The position numbers were made by a program, and so were the translations under genes. 46,229 nucleotides of DNA, taken from CALMRE01 sp964412895 (GTDB lineage: Bacteria > UBP6 > UBA1177 > JAKLFG01). The notes below the pieces were generated by a model. The model was not told where the DNA came from. It searched no databases and worked only from the letters and a program-made list of their open reading frames with translations. This document shows positions 16,732-24,734 of the stretch, piece by piece (position 1 is the stretch's first letter; the number at the start of each line of letters is the position of its first letter). Where the stretch lies: positions 1 to 46,229 of the forward strand of contig CAYPQK010000013.1 of the NCBI GenBank assembly GCA_964412895.1. Direction: 5' to 3'.

Positions 16732-17241
16732 TCAATGCATTTCTTCGAATTCGGCACGGCGATTCTGCAAGTAGGCATCTTCCGTTTCGCCGTTTACCGC
16801 CGGACGCTCTTCCCCGTACGAGAGGATGCGTATCCGTTCGGGGGCGATGCCCCGCTTCTGCAGTTCCTGTTTGATCACGAGCGCCCGCTGTTCGCCGAGC
16901 GAGAAATTGTAATCGATCGCTCCGCGTTCATCGGCATGCCCCGCTATCGTGAGTAGCGTGTCATCGTTGGCGAGAAGGAACTCGGCTAAACGATCGAGAT
17001 ATTCTTTGTCGCGATAGAGTACTTCACTTCTGTCGAAGTCGAAGTAGAGATTGTGATAGGTGAAGCCGGCCGGTTTCTCTTCAACGGGTTGGGGAGGAGG
17101 GGCCATTTCGATCTCTTTTGTCACTACCGGTTGTGGTACGGTCTCTGTCGTTGCGGAAACATTCTGGGTGGCACAGGAGAAGAGGAAAGGAAGCAGGAGG
17201 AGGAAAAGAACGATAGCTCCAGGCCTTATAAGGTTTCTCAT
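16732..17241 (-). CDS. pal: Peptidoglycan-associated lipoprotein (Pal/OmpA C-terminal domain)
   Basis: The 169-residue lipoprotein has a signal peptide with lipobox LFSC and a Pro-rich linker. An OmpA-like peptidoglycan-binding domain starts around YFDFDRSEV. The conserved TIAGHADERGAIDYNFSLGEQRA block and the C-terminal NRRAEF are typical of Pal. It would tether the outer membrane to peptidoglycan. The start at 17241 follows GGAGGG by 7 nt; an in-frame ATG further upstream (17277) is rejected because it precedes the ribosome site. Usual tol genes are not adjacent; instead a coiled-coil protein gene follows, so this may be one of several Pal-like lipoproteins. Confidence 0.92.
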   Translation of the reverse strand: MRNLIRPGAIVLFLLLLPFLFSCATQNVSATTETVPQPVVTKEIEMAPPPQPVEEKPAGFTYHNLYFDFDRSEVLYRDKEYLDRLAEFLLANDDTLLTIAGHADERGAIDYNFSLGEQRALVIKQELQKRGIAPERIRILSYGEERPAVNGETEDAYLQNRRAEFEEMH

Positions 17242-17296
17242 AACATTTCCCTCCGATTGAAGTTTTTCAATGACCACAGTGGGGTCTACGATACTT

Positions 17297-17324
17297 ATTA
17301 TAGCACATGGATGCCGCAGGTCAA
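17297..17324 (-). promoter_or_regulatory. pal promoter
   Basis: Minus-strand TTGACC (17319-17324) and a perfect TATAAT (17297-17302) have a 16-nt spacer. Transcription would start near 17290, giving a leader of about 50 nt. Confidence 0.78.
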
Positions 17325-17327
17325 TGC

Positions 17328-17369
17328 TTATAGACGAAAAAGTCTATAACTTATAGATATAACATCTAT
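17328..17369. repeat. Two tandem palindromes between divergent promoters
   Basis: TTATAGAC (17328-17335) pairs with GTCTATAA (17342-17349) across a 6-nt loop. ATAGAT (17353-17358) pairs with ATCTAT (17364-17369) across 5 nt. All four half-sites share the core ATAGA or its complement. The block sits between the pal -35 and the -35 of the small gene at 17450, and looks like a multi-site operator. Confidence 0.6.
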
Positions 17370-17385
17370 TGCATTGCATATTCTG

Positions 17386-17413
17386 TTGACAATAATGATC
17401 TTTCCGGTATGAT
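17386..17413 (+). promoter_or_regulatory. promoter of the compatible-solute operon
   Basis: A perfect TTGACA (17386-17391) and TATGAT (17408-17413) are separated by 16 nt. Transcription would start near 17420, 30 nt before the ATG at 17450, which has a strong AGGAGG site at 17437-17442. Confidence 0.75.
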
Positions 17414-17449
17414 GCAACGGGATGTTCGTTGGAAAAAGGAGGAGTTTTC

Positions 17450-17680
17450 ATGGCCAGTCTGGTACCGAAGCGGAAAAAAGCATCTCAAAAGGTCACTTTC
17501 TATCTGAGCGATGATCTTTTTGAACTCTATCGGAACAATCGTGAACGGGCCAGGACCCTTAACATGACCATCGATTTCACTGGTGATTTTCACAAATGGT
17601 TCCTCGACCAGAACAACTTCGTCAAGCAGCAGCTAGACCAGTTGGTATCGGTCAAACAGGAGGACCCCCCGGTTTCTTGA
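17450..17680 (+). CDS. Small protein, possible ribbon-helix-helix regulator
   Basis: The 76-residue protein has a basic N terminus (PKRKK), then KVTFYLSD, which could be the DNA-contacting beta strand of a ribbon-helix-helix protein. Two predicted helices follow, around residues 21-39 and 45-66. No family is certain. The start at 17450 follows AGGAGG by 7 nt. It is the first gene after a strong promoter, and the phosphatase gene starts 13 nt after its stop, so it is co-transcribed with the osmolyte genes. The palindromes directly upstream fit an autoregulated DNA-binding protein, but this is inference. Confidence 0.6.
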   Translation: MASLVPKRKKASQKVTFYLSDDLFELYRNNRERARTLNMTIDFTGDFHKWFLDQNNFVKQQLDQLVSVKQEDPPVS

Positions 17681-17693
17681 ACATAGGAGCGGC

Positions 17694-18500
17694 ATGATCA
17701 TCTTCACCGATATCGACGCCACGCTGATAGGGCATGACGACTACCGGTACGAAGAGGTGCGGCCGCTTATACGGAGACTGATCGAACACCGGATCCCGGT
17801 GGTGCTCGTTTCTTCCAAGACCTTTTCCGAGACGGTTTCTCTTCATCGTGATCTCGGCCTCACCGAGCCGTTCGTCGTCGAGAACGGGGGTGGCATCGCC
17901 ATCCCGACGGCTCATCCGCTGGTGCAGAAAAAACGGGTGGTACTGCGCGACGCGTTCCATTTGGAGGAATTCGGGCCGAGTTATGCCGCGATACGGCGGT
18001 TCATGACCTCACGCCGCATGAAGGGGCGGTTGACCGGCTTCGGCGATCTGACCGCGCCGGAAGTGGCGCAACTGACCGGGCTGTCGGAGGAGGAGGCGAT
18101 CATGGCGAAGGAGCGGCTCTTTTCGGAACCGTTCCTGCCGAAGGACCCGGGGGAGCTGACCTTCATCGTCGAACGGGCCGCCGCCGTGGGGTTGTCGGTC
18201 ACGAAGGGAGGCCGATTCCACCATTTAATGGGCGTCGGCGTTGATAAGGGGTCCGCCGTCGACCGGCTGATCGCGCGTTATCGGCGTCTCGATGCCGGGC
18301 TTGGTCCGGTCGTGGCGCTCGGTGATGGGGAGGGCGATCTACCGATGCTCGCACGGGCCGATATCGCGGTACTCATCCCGCGTCCCGGTATGCCGCACGA
18401 ACCGTTTGAACATCCGCGTCTTATTCGGGCGGAGCACCCGGCGCCGCGCGGCTGGGTGGAGAGCGTCGGAGATCTGACGCGAGATATTCTCAAAGAGTGA
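17694..18500 (+). CDS. Mannosyl-3-phosphoglycerate phosphatase family protein (HAD)
   Basis: The 268-residue HAD phosphatase has motif I TDIDATL at the N terminus, motif II VVLVSSKT, and motif IV GDGEGDLPML. The MPGP-specific features GGRFHHLMG and an APRGW-like C-terminal block are also present. Known members dephosphorylate mannosyl-3-phosphoglycerate, glucosyl-3-phosphoglycerate or mannosylglucosyl-3-phosphoglycerate. Here the neighbouring GpgS-like gene argues for the glucosyl or mannosylglucosyl substrate (GpgP- or MggB-like), which cannot be settled from sequence. It lies between the small possible regulator and a glycosyltransferase, all with short gaps and good ribosome sites. Confidence 0.87.
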   Translation: MIIFTDIDATLIGHDDYRYEEVRPLIRRLIEHRIPVVLVSSKTFSETVSLHRDLGLTEPFVVENGGGIAIPTAHPLVQKKRVVLRDAFHLEEFGPSYAAIRRFMTSRRMKGRLTGFGDLTAPEVAQLTGLSEEEAIMAKERLFSEPFLPKDPGELTFIVERAAAVGLSVTKGGRFHHLMGVGVDKGSAVDRLIARYRRLDAGLGPVVALGDGEGDLPMLARADIAVLIPRPGMPHEPFEHPRLIRAEHPAPRGWVESVGDLTRDILKE

Positions 18501-18513
18501 TAAGGAGGATCGT

Positions 18514-19767
18514 ATGGCGAAAAATCGTTTTTTTTCGGCGATGCGTGACGAGACCCGCCGGGAGATAGAGCAGCTCGGTTCGGTCGATATCGTGGTCGGT
18601 ATTCCCTGTTACTTCAGTGAAGAATCGGTGACCCATGTCATAAAAATGGCGGCGGCGGGGCTCAATCATCATTTCAGCGGAATGCGGGCCTTGGTGTTCA
18701 CCTCCGACGGCGGGTCGACCGACGATACCCGCGAAACGATAGCGGAGGTGGAGCTACACTATCCGAATGTCTATAAGGTATCGTCGATCTATCGGGGCAT
18801 TCCGGGCAAAGGTTCGGCGATGCGTGAAATACTGGAGGCGGGGATTTTTCTCAAGGCAAAAGCGATCATTTTCTTTGACAGCGACCTCAAATCGATAACT
18901 CCCGAATGGGTTAAAAACCTTACGGAACCGCTCTTTTCCGGGTACGATTTTGTCGCACCGCAGTACCGTCGCTATAAATTTGACGGCACGATCACCAATA
19001 CGATCGTCTACAATCTGACCCGCGCCCTGTTCGGCGCCCGTATCCGTCAACCTATCGGCGGCGATTTCGGAGTGTCGCGCAAACTGGCGAAGCATTATCT
19101 CGATCAGGATGTCTGGGAAACCGATGTGGCCCGTTTCGGTATCGATATCTGGATGACGATAACGGCCGTCACCGGCGGATTTCTCGCTTGTCAGGCGCGG
19201 CTCGGGGCGAAGGTACACGGCGAGAAGGATCCGGCGGCCGATCTGTCGGGGATGTTCCGTCAGGTGGTCGGCACCGTGTTTCAACTTATGGAGGAGCACG
19301 AAAGTTTCTGGAAAAGGGAACATCCCGAGATAGAGATCCCTTCGTTCGGCAACTTCGTCGGCGCCGAGATCCCCGCATTCGATATCGACGAGGCGGCGCT
19401 CATCGAATACTTCAGGGTGGGCTTTCAGAACTTTGCCGGTGTCTGGGAGCGGATCATCGGACCCGACGACTTCGCGGCGGTCAAGCGTCTGGCGGAAAGC
19501 GACTGCTGCCCGCTGCGGCTTCCCGACGAAGTGTGGGTCCGCATCGTGTACGACTATGCCTGCGCCCTCAGGTCGACGCCGATCCAGCGGTTCAAACTGC
19601 TTAACACGATGGTGCCGCTTTACTATGGCCGGGTCGCCAGTCTGGTGCATGCGCTCAAGGACCGGGACGACGATGGGGCCGAGCTCTTTTTCGAGGAACA
19701 GGCGGCGCTCTTTGAGAAGATGAAGCCGTATTTGATAGAAAAATGGGAGAGGGGAGGCGCATCATGA
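18514..19767 (+). CDS. Glycosyltransferase, mannosylglycerate-synthase-like
   Basis: The 417-residue GT-A enzyme has VGIPCYF at the start, SDGGSTDDT, the nucleotide-sugar signature IPGKGSAM near residue 98, and the metal-binding FDSDLKS near 121. QPIGGDFGVSR is followed by GIDIWMT. These blocks resemble mannosylglycerate synthase and related enzymes that act on glycerate derivatives. In Petrotoga-type pathways a second transferase adds mannose to glucosyl-3-phosphoglycerate (MggA), and this gene is a candidate for that step. The start follows AAGGAGG. The final TGA overlaps the ATG of the GpgS-like gene (ATGA), so the two are translationally coupled. Confidence 0.82.
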   Translation: MAKNRFFSAMRDETRREIEQLGSVDIVVGIPCYFSEESVTHVIKMAAAGLNHHFSGMRALVFTSDGGSTDDTRETIAEVELHYPNVYKVSSIYRGIPGKGSAMREILEAGIFLKAKAIIFFDSDLKSITPEWVKNLTEPLFSGYDFVAPQYRRYKFDGTITNTIVYNLTRALFGARIRQPIGGDFGVSRKLAKHYLDQDVWETDVARFGIDIWMTITAVTGGFLACQARLGAKVHGEKDPAADLSGMFRQVVGTVFQLMEEHESFWKREHPEIEIPSFGNFVGAEIPAFDIDEAALIEYFRVGFQNFAGVWERIIGPDDFAAVKRLAESDCCPLRLPDEVWVRIVYDYACALRSTPIQRFKLLNTMVPLYYGRVASLVHALKDRDDDGAELFFEEQAALFEKMKPYLIEKWERGGAS

Positions 19768-20984
19768 CCGATTTTTTTCAGAATGGCGTCATCGCGACGC
19801 TCCAGCGGATCGGCCATCGACCGATCAAGGAGATCGAAGCGGACCTGATGAAATTCTCCCGCCAACGGTCGGTCATACTGCTTTTGCCCGCATTGTACAG
19901 CGAGTTCGAAGGACCGGCCATGCCCCGCATTATCGAGGAGTTGCGGCAGGTTCCGTATCTCAAGAAGATCGTTCTTTCGCTCGACCGGGCCGACGAAGAA
20001 CAGTTCCTGAAGGTCCGGGAACTGATGTCGGTCATGCCTGCCGAATGCCGCGTCATCTGGCAGGACAGCCCTTCGATACAGGCGATCTACCAAGAACTCA
20101 GGGAGGCCGGGTTCAACATGGCGATACCGGGCAAGGGTCGTTCGGTGTGGCTGTCGCTCGGGTATATCCTCGCCGACCATGAGACCGAATCGTGCGCCAT
20201 AGCGCTCCACGATTGCGACATCGTCAACTACTCACGGGAACTGCTGGCCCGGCTGGTGTATCCCATCGTCCATCCGGCGCTTAACTTCGAGTTCAGCAAA
20301 GGGTACTATGCCCGCGCCACCGACCGGCTCTATGGCCGCGCCACCCGGATATTCTACACGCCGCTCATCCGTTCTCTTGCCAAGATACTGGGACAGCGGC
20401 CGTTCCTCGATTTCCTCGATTCCTTCCGTTATCCGCTTTCGGGCGAGTTCGCCTGTATCGGCGAGTTGGCCCGTTCGCTCCGTGTCTCGCCGACTTGGGG
20501 ACTTGAGGTCTCCATGCTCTCCGAGGTCTATCAGCAGACCAATGTGAGCCGCGTCTGTCAGGTCGAGATACTTGACACCTATGAACATAAACACCGTGAA
20601 CTATCGAAAGATGATCCCGCCACCGGTCTTGCCCGGATGGCGGAGGATATCGCGCAGACGCTCTTCCGGGTGCTCAGTCAGGACGGCTATGTGATGTCCG
20701 ATTCCTTCTTCCGGACGCTTCTTTCGACCTACATACAGGAATCGCGCAAATCGGTCGAGAAATACAATGGACTCGCTTCGCTCAACGGTCTTGCCTACGA
20801 CCGGAACGCCGAAATAACCGCGACCGAGGTATTCGTGGAGTCGATAAAACGGGCGGAGGCCGAATTCATGCGCGACCCGGTCGGCATCCCGCTCATGTCG
20901 GCATGGAGGCGGGTCCGGGCGGCGATCCCCGACCTGCAGGACCGTCTGTTCGGGATCGTCGAGGGGCATCATCATGTCGGGTGA
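19764..20984 (+). CDS. gpgS: Glucosyl-3-phosphoglycerate synthase-like glycosyltransferase
   Basis: The 406-residue GT81-type enzyme is predicted to join glucose from a nucleotide sugar to 3-phosphoglycerate, the first step of glucosylglycerate synthesis. Recognisable GpgS blocks are IPGKGRSVW, the metal motif HDCDIV near residue 150, FEFSKGYYAR, DSFRYPLSGEFA and WGLEVSMLSEVY. The start at 19764 overlaps the previous stop and has AGGGGAGG upstream. An ATG seven codons earlier is less well placed. The neighbours (phosphatase, second transferase, symporter) support a compatible-solute role. The call as GpgS rather than another GT81 enzyme is strong but not biochemically proven. Confidence 0.88.
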   Translation: MTDFFQNGVIATLQRIGHRPIKEIEADLMKFSRQRSVILLLPALYSEFEGPAMPRIIEELRQVPYLKKIVLSLDRADEEQFLKVRELMSVMPAECRVIWQDSPSIQAIYQELREAGFNMAIPGKGRSVWLSLGYILADHETESCAIALHDCDIVNYSRELLARLVYPIVHPALNFEFSKGYYARATDRLYGRATRIFYTPLIRSLAKILGQRPFLDFLDSFRYPLSGEFACIGELARSLRVSPTWGLEVSMLSEVYQQTNVSRVCQVEILDTYEHKHRELSKDDPATGLARMAEDIAQTLFRVLSQDGYVMSDSFFRTLLSTYIQESRKSVEKYNGLASLNGLAYDRNAEITATEVFVESIKRAEAEFMRDPVGIPLMSAWRRVRAAIPDLQDRLFGIVEGHHHVG

Positions 20985-21002
20985 TGAGGGAGGAGACCCT
21001 GC

Positions 21003-22568
21003 ATGAGATCGCTTGACTGGGCGATACTCGGCATTTATCTCACGATCATTCTCGGCATGGGGTTCCTCATCGGTCGCCGCCAACGCGATCAAAAGGAATA
21101 CTATATCGCGGGCGAAACGATACCGTGGTGGCAGGTGGGGCTGTCGTTGGTCGCCAATCAGGTGAGTGCAGTCAGCCTTATCGGCGCCCCCGCCTTCATC
21201 GCCGTTAAAAGCGGCGGCGGACTCACTTGGCTCCAGTACGAGATGGCGGTGCCGCTTGCCATGATACCGATCATCCTGATCCTCCTTCCTGCCTACTGGA
21301 AAAATCGCGGGTTCACTATTTACGGTTATCTGCAGGAACGGTTCGGCGTCGCGGTCCGGTTGGCGGTGAGCGCCATATTCCTCTTCAGCCGCTCGATGGG
21401 TACCGGTGTGGCGCTCCTCGCCACCTCCTATGTGACGGCGGTCTGTCTCGACATCGGCCTGACCATGACCATCGTGCTGGTCGGCGCGGTTTCGGTGCTC
21501 TACACGATATGGGGCGGCATACGGGCCGACATCTACTCAGACATCATCCAGTTGGGAGTGTTATGGCTCGCCGCGCTGGTCTGCGGCGTCATCATCGCCC
21601 TCCAGATACCCGACGGCGGGTGGGAATTCGCCCAATGGCACGGGCGGCTTTCGGTGTTCGAGTTCTCCCGGAACGGCATCGTCGACGGGGCGACCTTCTC
21701 CTTCTGGCCGATGTTGTTCGGCGGATTGTTCCTCTATCTTTCTTATTACGGTTGCGACCAGACGCAGGCCCAGCGGCTACTCAGCACCAAGGGACCCGGC
21801 GAATCGGCAAAGGCGCTGGCGCTCAACGGTATCCTGCGCTTCCCGCTCGTTCTGACCTACTGCGCCGTCGGCGTGCTGATGCTTCCGTTCATGGCGTCGC
21901 ATTCCGATTTCAGCGCACAGGTCGCCGCGCTGCCGCCCGATTATCTGATGCCTACTTTTTTTCTGCACCATGTCCCGACCGGTTTTCTGGGGCTGATCAT
22001 CGCCGGGGTCTTCGCCGCATCGATGTCGTCGATAGATTCGGCGGTCAATTCGCTTTCAGCCGCGAGCTGGAACGATTTTCTGGTGCGCTTCCGGCCGTCG
22101 CTCGATCTCATCGCCGATCGCGCGAAGGTCCGCTGGTCACGTCTCATCGCCGCCTTCTGGGGCGTGATCTCGATACTCTTCGCCCTGTGGCTCGGCGGGG
22201 GGCATGACACCGTCATCGAGCTGGTCAACAAGATCGGGTCGGCTTTCTACGGGCCGGTGGCGGCGGTATTCATTCTGGGCATCCTGTTCCGGCGGGTGAG
22301 CGGCCCGGGAGCGCTCCTCGGTCTTGCCGCCGGTGTCGCCGCGAACCTCTATCTCTGGCTCCGGCACGGCGATCAGGTCAGTTGGATGTGGTGGAACCTC
22401 GTCGGCTTCGCCGTCTGCACTCTCGCGGCGCTCGCCGCCGGAAAAGGGGTTGAGCCCCCGTCCGATAGTGCGGAGCCGTTGCCCCGGCATGGTCGTATCG
22501 TGTGGGTGCTGCTGGGATGGTTCGGCATTATCGTACTGTGCGGCGCCCTTATCGAATGGGTATGGTGA
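21003..22568 (+). CDS. Sodium/solute symporter (SSS family)
   Basis: The 521-residue membrane protein has about 13 hydrophobic segments. It opens with the SSS-typical ILGMGFLIGRRQRDQKEYY region, followed by VSLIGAPAF and a sodium-site-like region ASMSSIDSAVNSLS. It would import a small solute with Na+ across the inner membrane. The substrate cannot be read; a sugar, proline or glycerate-type osmolyte are options. It starts 18 nt after gpgS behind GGAGGAG, so it probably belongs to the same operon. Its last 20 nt overlap the convergent glycerate kinase gene. Confidence 0.9.
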   Translation: MRSLDWAILGIYLTIILGMGFLIGRRQRDQKEYYIAGETIPWWQVGLSLVANQVSAVSLIGAPAFIAVKSGGGLTWLQYEMAVPLAMIPIILILLPAYWKNRGFTIYGYLQERFGVAVRLAVSAIFLFSRSMGTGVALLATSYVTAVCLDIGLTMTIVLVGAVSVLYTIWGGIRADIYSDIIQLGVLWLAALVCGVIIALQIPDGGWEFAQWHGRLSVFEFSRNGIVDGATFSFWPMLFGGLFLYLSYYGCDQTQAQRLLSTKGPGESAKALALNGILRFPLVLTYCAVGVLMLPFMASHSDFSAQVAALPPDYLMPTFFLHHVPTGFLGLIIAGVFAASMSSIDSAVNSLSAASWNDFLVRFRPSLDLIADRAKVRWSRLIAAFWGVISILFALWLGGGHDTVIELVNKIGSAFYGPVAAVFILGILFRRVSGPGALLGLAAGVAANLYLWLRHGDQVSWMWWNLVGFAVCTLAALAAGKGVEPPSDSAEPLPRHGRIVWVLLGWFGIIVLCGALIEWVW

Positions 22569-23661
22569 TCACCACTGCGTCGTTGAGATTGACGCCGGTG
22601 TAGCCGGTCTTTACCGCACAGCCGTACCGCTCGAAAAAGGGATAGGCGTCGAATCGCGCAAGATGATCGTCGCGCAGGGTGAGGTCGAAATGTTTTCGCG
22701 CTTCGGGCGTCACGACGACACCGGCGTACTCCGAAGAACCATCGATGCCATCGCTCGACAGTGCGTAGAGCGTCTCATCCCCGCGCAATTCCGTGGCCAG
22801 CAGAAGGGCGAGATGGGCCATCCGGCCGCCGCGGCCGGGGTGGGGGATATCGACCTTAAGGATCGGCTCGCCGGTTATCAGGAGTGCTTCTCCGGGGGTC
22901 AGGCGACTCTTTTCGGTCGTTATCAGCGCGATAAGTTCGGCCACCGTTCCCGCGAAACGGCTTTGGGAGAACGCGACACGGTAGCCCTGCGACCGGAGCA
23001 ATTCTTCGTACCAGCGGTGGAGCGTCGTACAGTCGGCGATGCATCGCAGCATTAACCGCTCGTCGTCGTCACGCCAGAAGGGCATCGACCCGGCGAGCCG
23101 ATAGCCGGTCTCGGCGGGGATATCGCTCATCACGAAGGTGGTGAAGCGGCTGTGCGGCGCAAAGTCGGTCAGTTTGCCTCCCTTTATCGCCGAGCGGGCT
23201 ATCCGGCGCCGGTTCATCTCCTCGATGGGAAGCCCCGCGTGAAGCAGATCGCGCCACCACGCGGTGTGGGCTGCCGGATCGTTGCTTTGTTCGACGAGCG
23301 CCGAGGCGCCGCCCGAAAGGAGGCAGATGAAATGATCGAGGTGCGCGTGGGTCGTGACGAAATCCATGAGCGCTCTCCCGGCGGCGAAACTCTTTTCGGT
23401 CAGCCGGGGATGGGTCGAGGGGATGAGCAGTGTCTGCGATGGTAGAGCGAAGGAATCGGTTAGTCCGTCGGGGAATATCGCGATGCTGTGAGCCGTCGCG
23501 TAAGCCGGATGGGTCGCCAGAAAGCGGGAGAGCATGAAACGGGCCGATTTGCCCAGCGCGATGAGCGCGGTGCGCGTCGGGTCGGGCAAGGGTCCGTCAA
23601 AGTCGAAAGGCAGCGGCAGAACGGCTGCCAACCGTTTCAGATCGATCGAGAATGGTTCCAT
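22549..23661 (-). CDS. Glycerate 2-kinase (MOFRL family)
   Basis: The 370-residue protein matches the DUF4147/MOFRL glycerate kinases. It has a GKSA block near the N terminus, LLSGGASALV in the middle, the MOFRL-region GEPILKVDIPHPGRGGR, and DGIDGSSEYAG near the end. The enzymes phosphorylate D-glycerate to 2-phosphoglycerate. It is somewhat shorter than typical members of about 420. The start at 23661 follows GGGAGG by 6 nt. It overlaps the upstream SPL-like gene by 25 nt and converges on the symporter gene. It may return glycerate released from glucosylglycerate to central metabolism; this link is inferred. Confidence 0.88.
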   Translation of the reverse strand: MEPFSIDLKRLAAVLPLPFDFDGPLPDPTRTALIALGKSARFMLSRFLATHPAYATAHSIAIFPDGLTDSFALPSQTLLIPSTHPRLTEKSFAAGRALMDFVTTHAHLDHFICLLSGGASALVEQSNDPAAHTAWWRDLLHAGLPIEEMNRRRIARSAIKGGKLTDFAPHSRFTTFVMSDIPAETGYRLAGSMPFWRDDDERLMLRCIADCTTLHRWYEELLRSQGYRVAFSQSRFAGTVAELIALITTEKSRLTPGEALLITGEPILKVDIPHPGRGGRMAHLALLLATELRGDETLYALSSDGIDGSSEYAGVVVTPEARKHFDLTLRDDHLARFDAYPFFERYGCAVKTGYTGVNLNDAVVITIPIR

Positions 23662-24734
23662 TTCAGTCCTCCCACCCGTTCCCACATGAACTCTTTCTCC
23701 ATGCAGAGGTAGAGCGGCGGTTCGGGGATATGTTTTCGTATCGTTTCGGCGATGGCGCGGTAGAACCGGGCGCGGAGCGGCGCGAAGAGGCGCAGTTTAT
23801 GGTCGTCGGCCGAGGAGAACATCTCGCCGAGCGTAAGCGCTGAGGCGGGCCAGCGGCGGCGGATGAGTTCGGTCATCGAGACGGTGTGGCGCAGGCCGCC
23901 GAGGCTTATCCACGCGATCTTTTCATGTGGCACCGCGCCCAGTGCCTGAGCCGTGAGAAGCCGGTAGTCGTCGAGGAACTGTTCCTGCATGACCAGCGGG
24001 TCGAAGTGGAACGCCACGCGCATTCCCGCCGCCGCACAGCGGGCCGCCGCCTGAAGTCGAGCCGCTACCGGGGCGGTGCCGATCTCGTCGGTCGCATGGA
24101 AGCGGTCAAGCGTCAGGGTGAACCCGGCGACGCAGTCGACGGCTGGATGCCGCTGGTGCGCCGTGATGAGCGTATCGACACGGTCCGACTTGGTCTTGAA
24201 TTCAAAGGTGACCTGCTTCTCCCAGCCGTTCCGGGCGATCATCGAGAGGAAAAAGCCCGATTCGTCGAGCAGATCGTCGAGCGCGAGGCTGTCGGCCAGT
24301 TCGCCGGTGCCGACGCGGATATGGCGGTGTTTCTCCAGATGGGCGCGCAGTTCCGATTCTACGGCGTCGCGGTCGGTGAAGACCGAGATAAAAGGATTGT
24401 TGCCGATGTAGTGCTGTAAAATGCAGTAGGAACAGTCGAATGGGCAGCCCGACACGCTCTGAATGGTATGGTAGCCGCAGCAGCGGTAGTCGGCGCCGGA
24501 GGGACAGCGGCAGGTCGACAGGAACGGTCCTTTGCGGGTGGTGAAAAACAGCGTCCGCTTTGCCTGTTGATACCGCTCTTCCAGCGACAGGGCGGTTATC
24601 TCGGTGACCAGTTCATCCTTGGTCAGCCGCTCGATAGGCAGGTCGTAACGCGCCGCCGCCTTCCCGGCAAGCGTCAGATCGGTAAGGCTTTTGTCGGCAA
24701 CAATGCGGGCGATGGTCACTCGTTCACCATCCAC
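23637..24734 (-). CDS. Spore-photoproduct-lyase-like radical SAM protein
   Basis: The 365-residue protein has a radical SAM motif CPFDCSYC near residue 96 (CX3CX2C). It is preceded by a Cys-rich stretch CRCPSGADYRCCGY and followed by FEFKTKS and TLTLDRF, as in the SPL family. SPL repairs a thymine dimer in spores, but SPL-like proteins are common in non-sporulating bacteria and their substrates are mostly unknown. The start is taken as the GTG at 24734, which overlaps the 3' end of the rloB-like gene; no strong ribosome site precedes it, so the exact start is uncertain. It probably shares a transcript with the glycerate kinase gene. Confidence 0.83.
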   Translation of the reverse strand: MDGERVTIARIVADKSLTDLTLAGKAAARYDLPIERLTKDELVTEITALSLEERYQQAKRTLFFTTRKGPFLSTCRCPSGADYRCCGYHTIQSVSGCPFDCSYCILQHYIGNNPFISVFTDRDAVESELRAHLEKHRHIRVGTGELADSLALDDLLDESGFFLSMIARNGWEKQVTFEFKTKSDRVDTLITAHQRHPAVDCVAGFTLTLDRFHATDEIGTAPVAARLQAAARCAAAGMRVAFHFDPLVMQEQFLDDYRLLTAQALGAVPHEKIAWISLGGLRHTVSMTELIRRRWPASALTLGEMFSSADDHKLRLFAPLRARFYRAIAETIRKHIPEPPLYLCMEKEFMWERVGGLKWNHSRSI

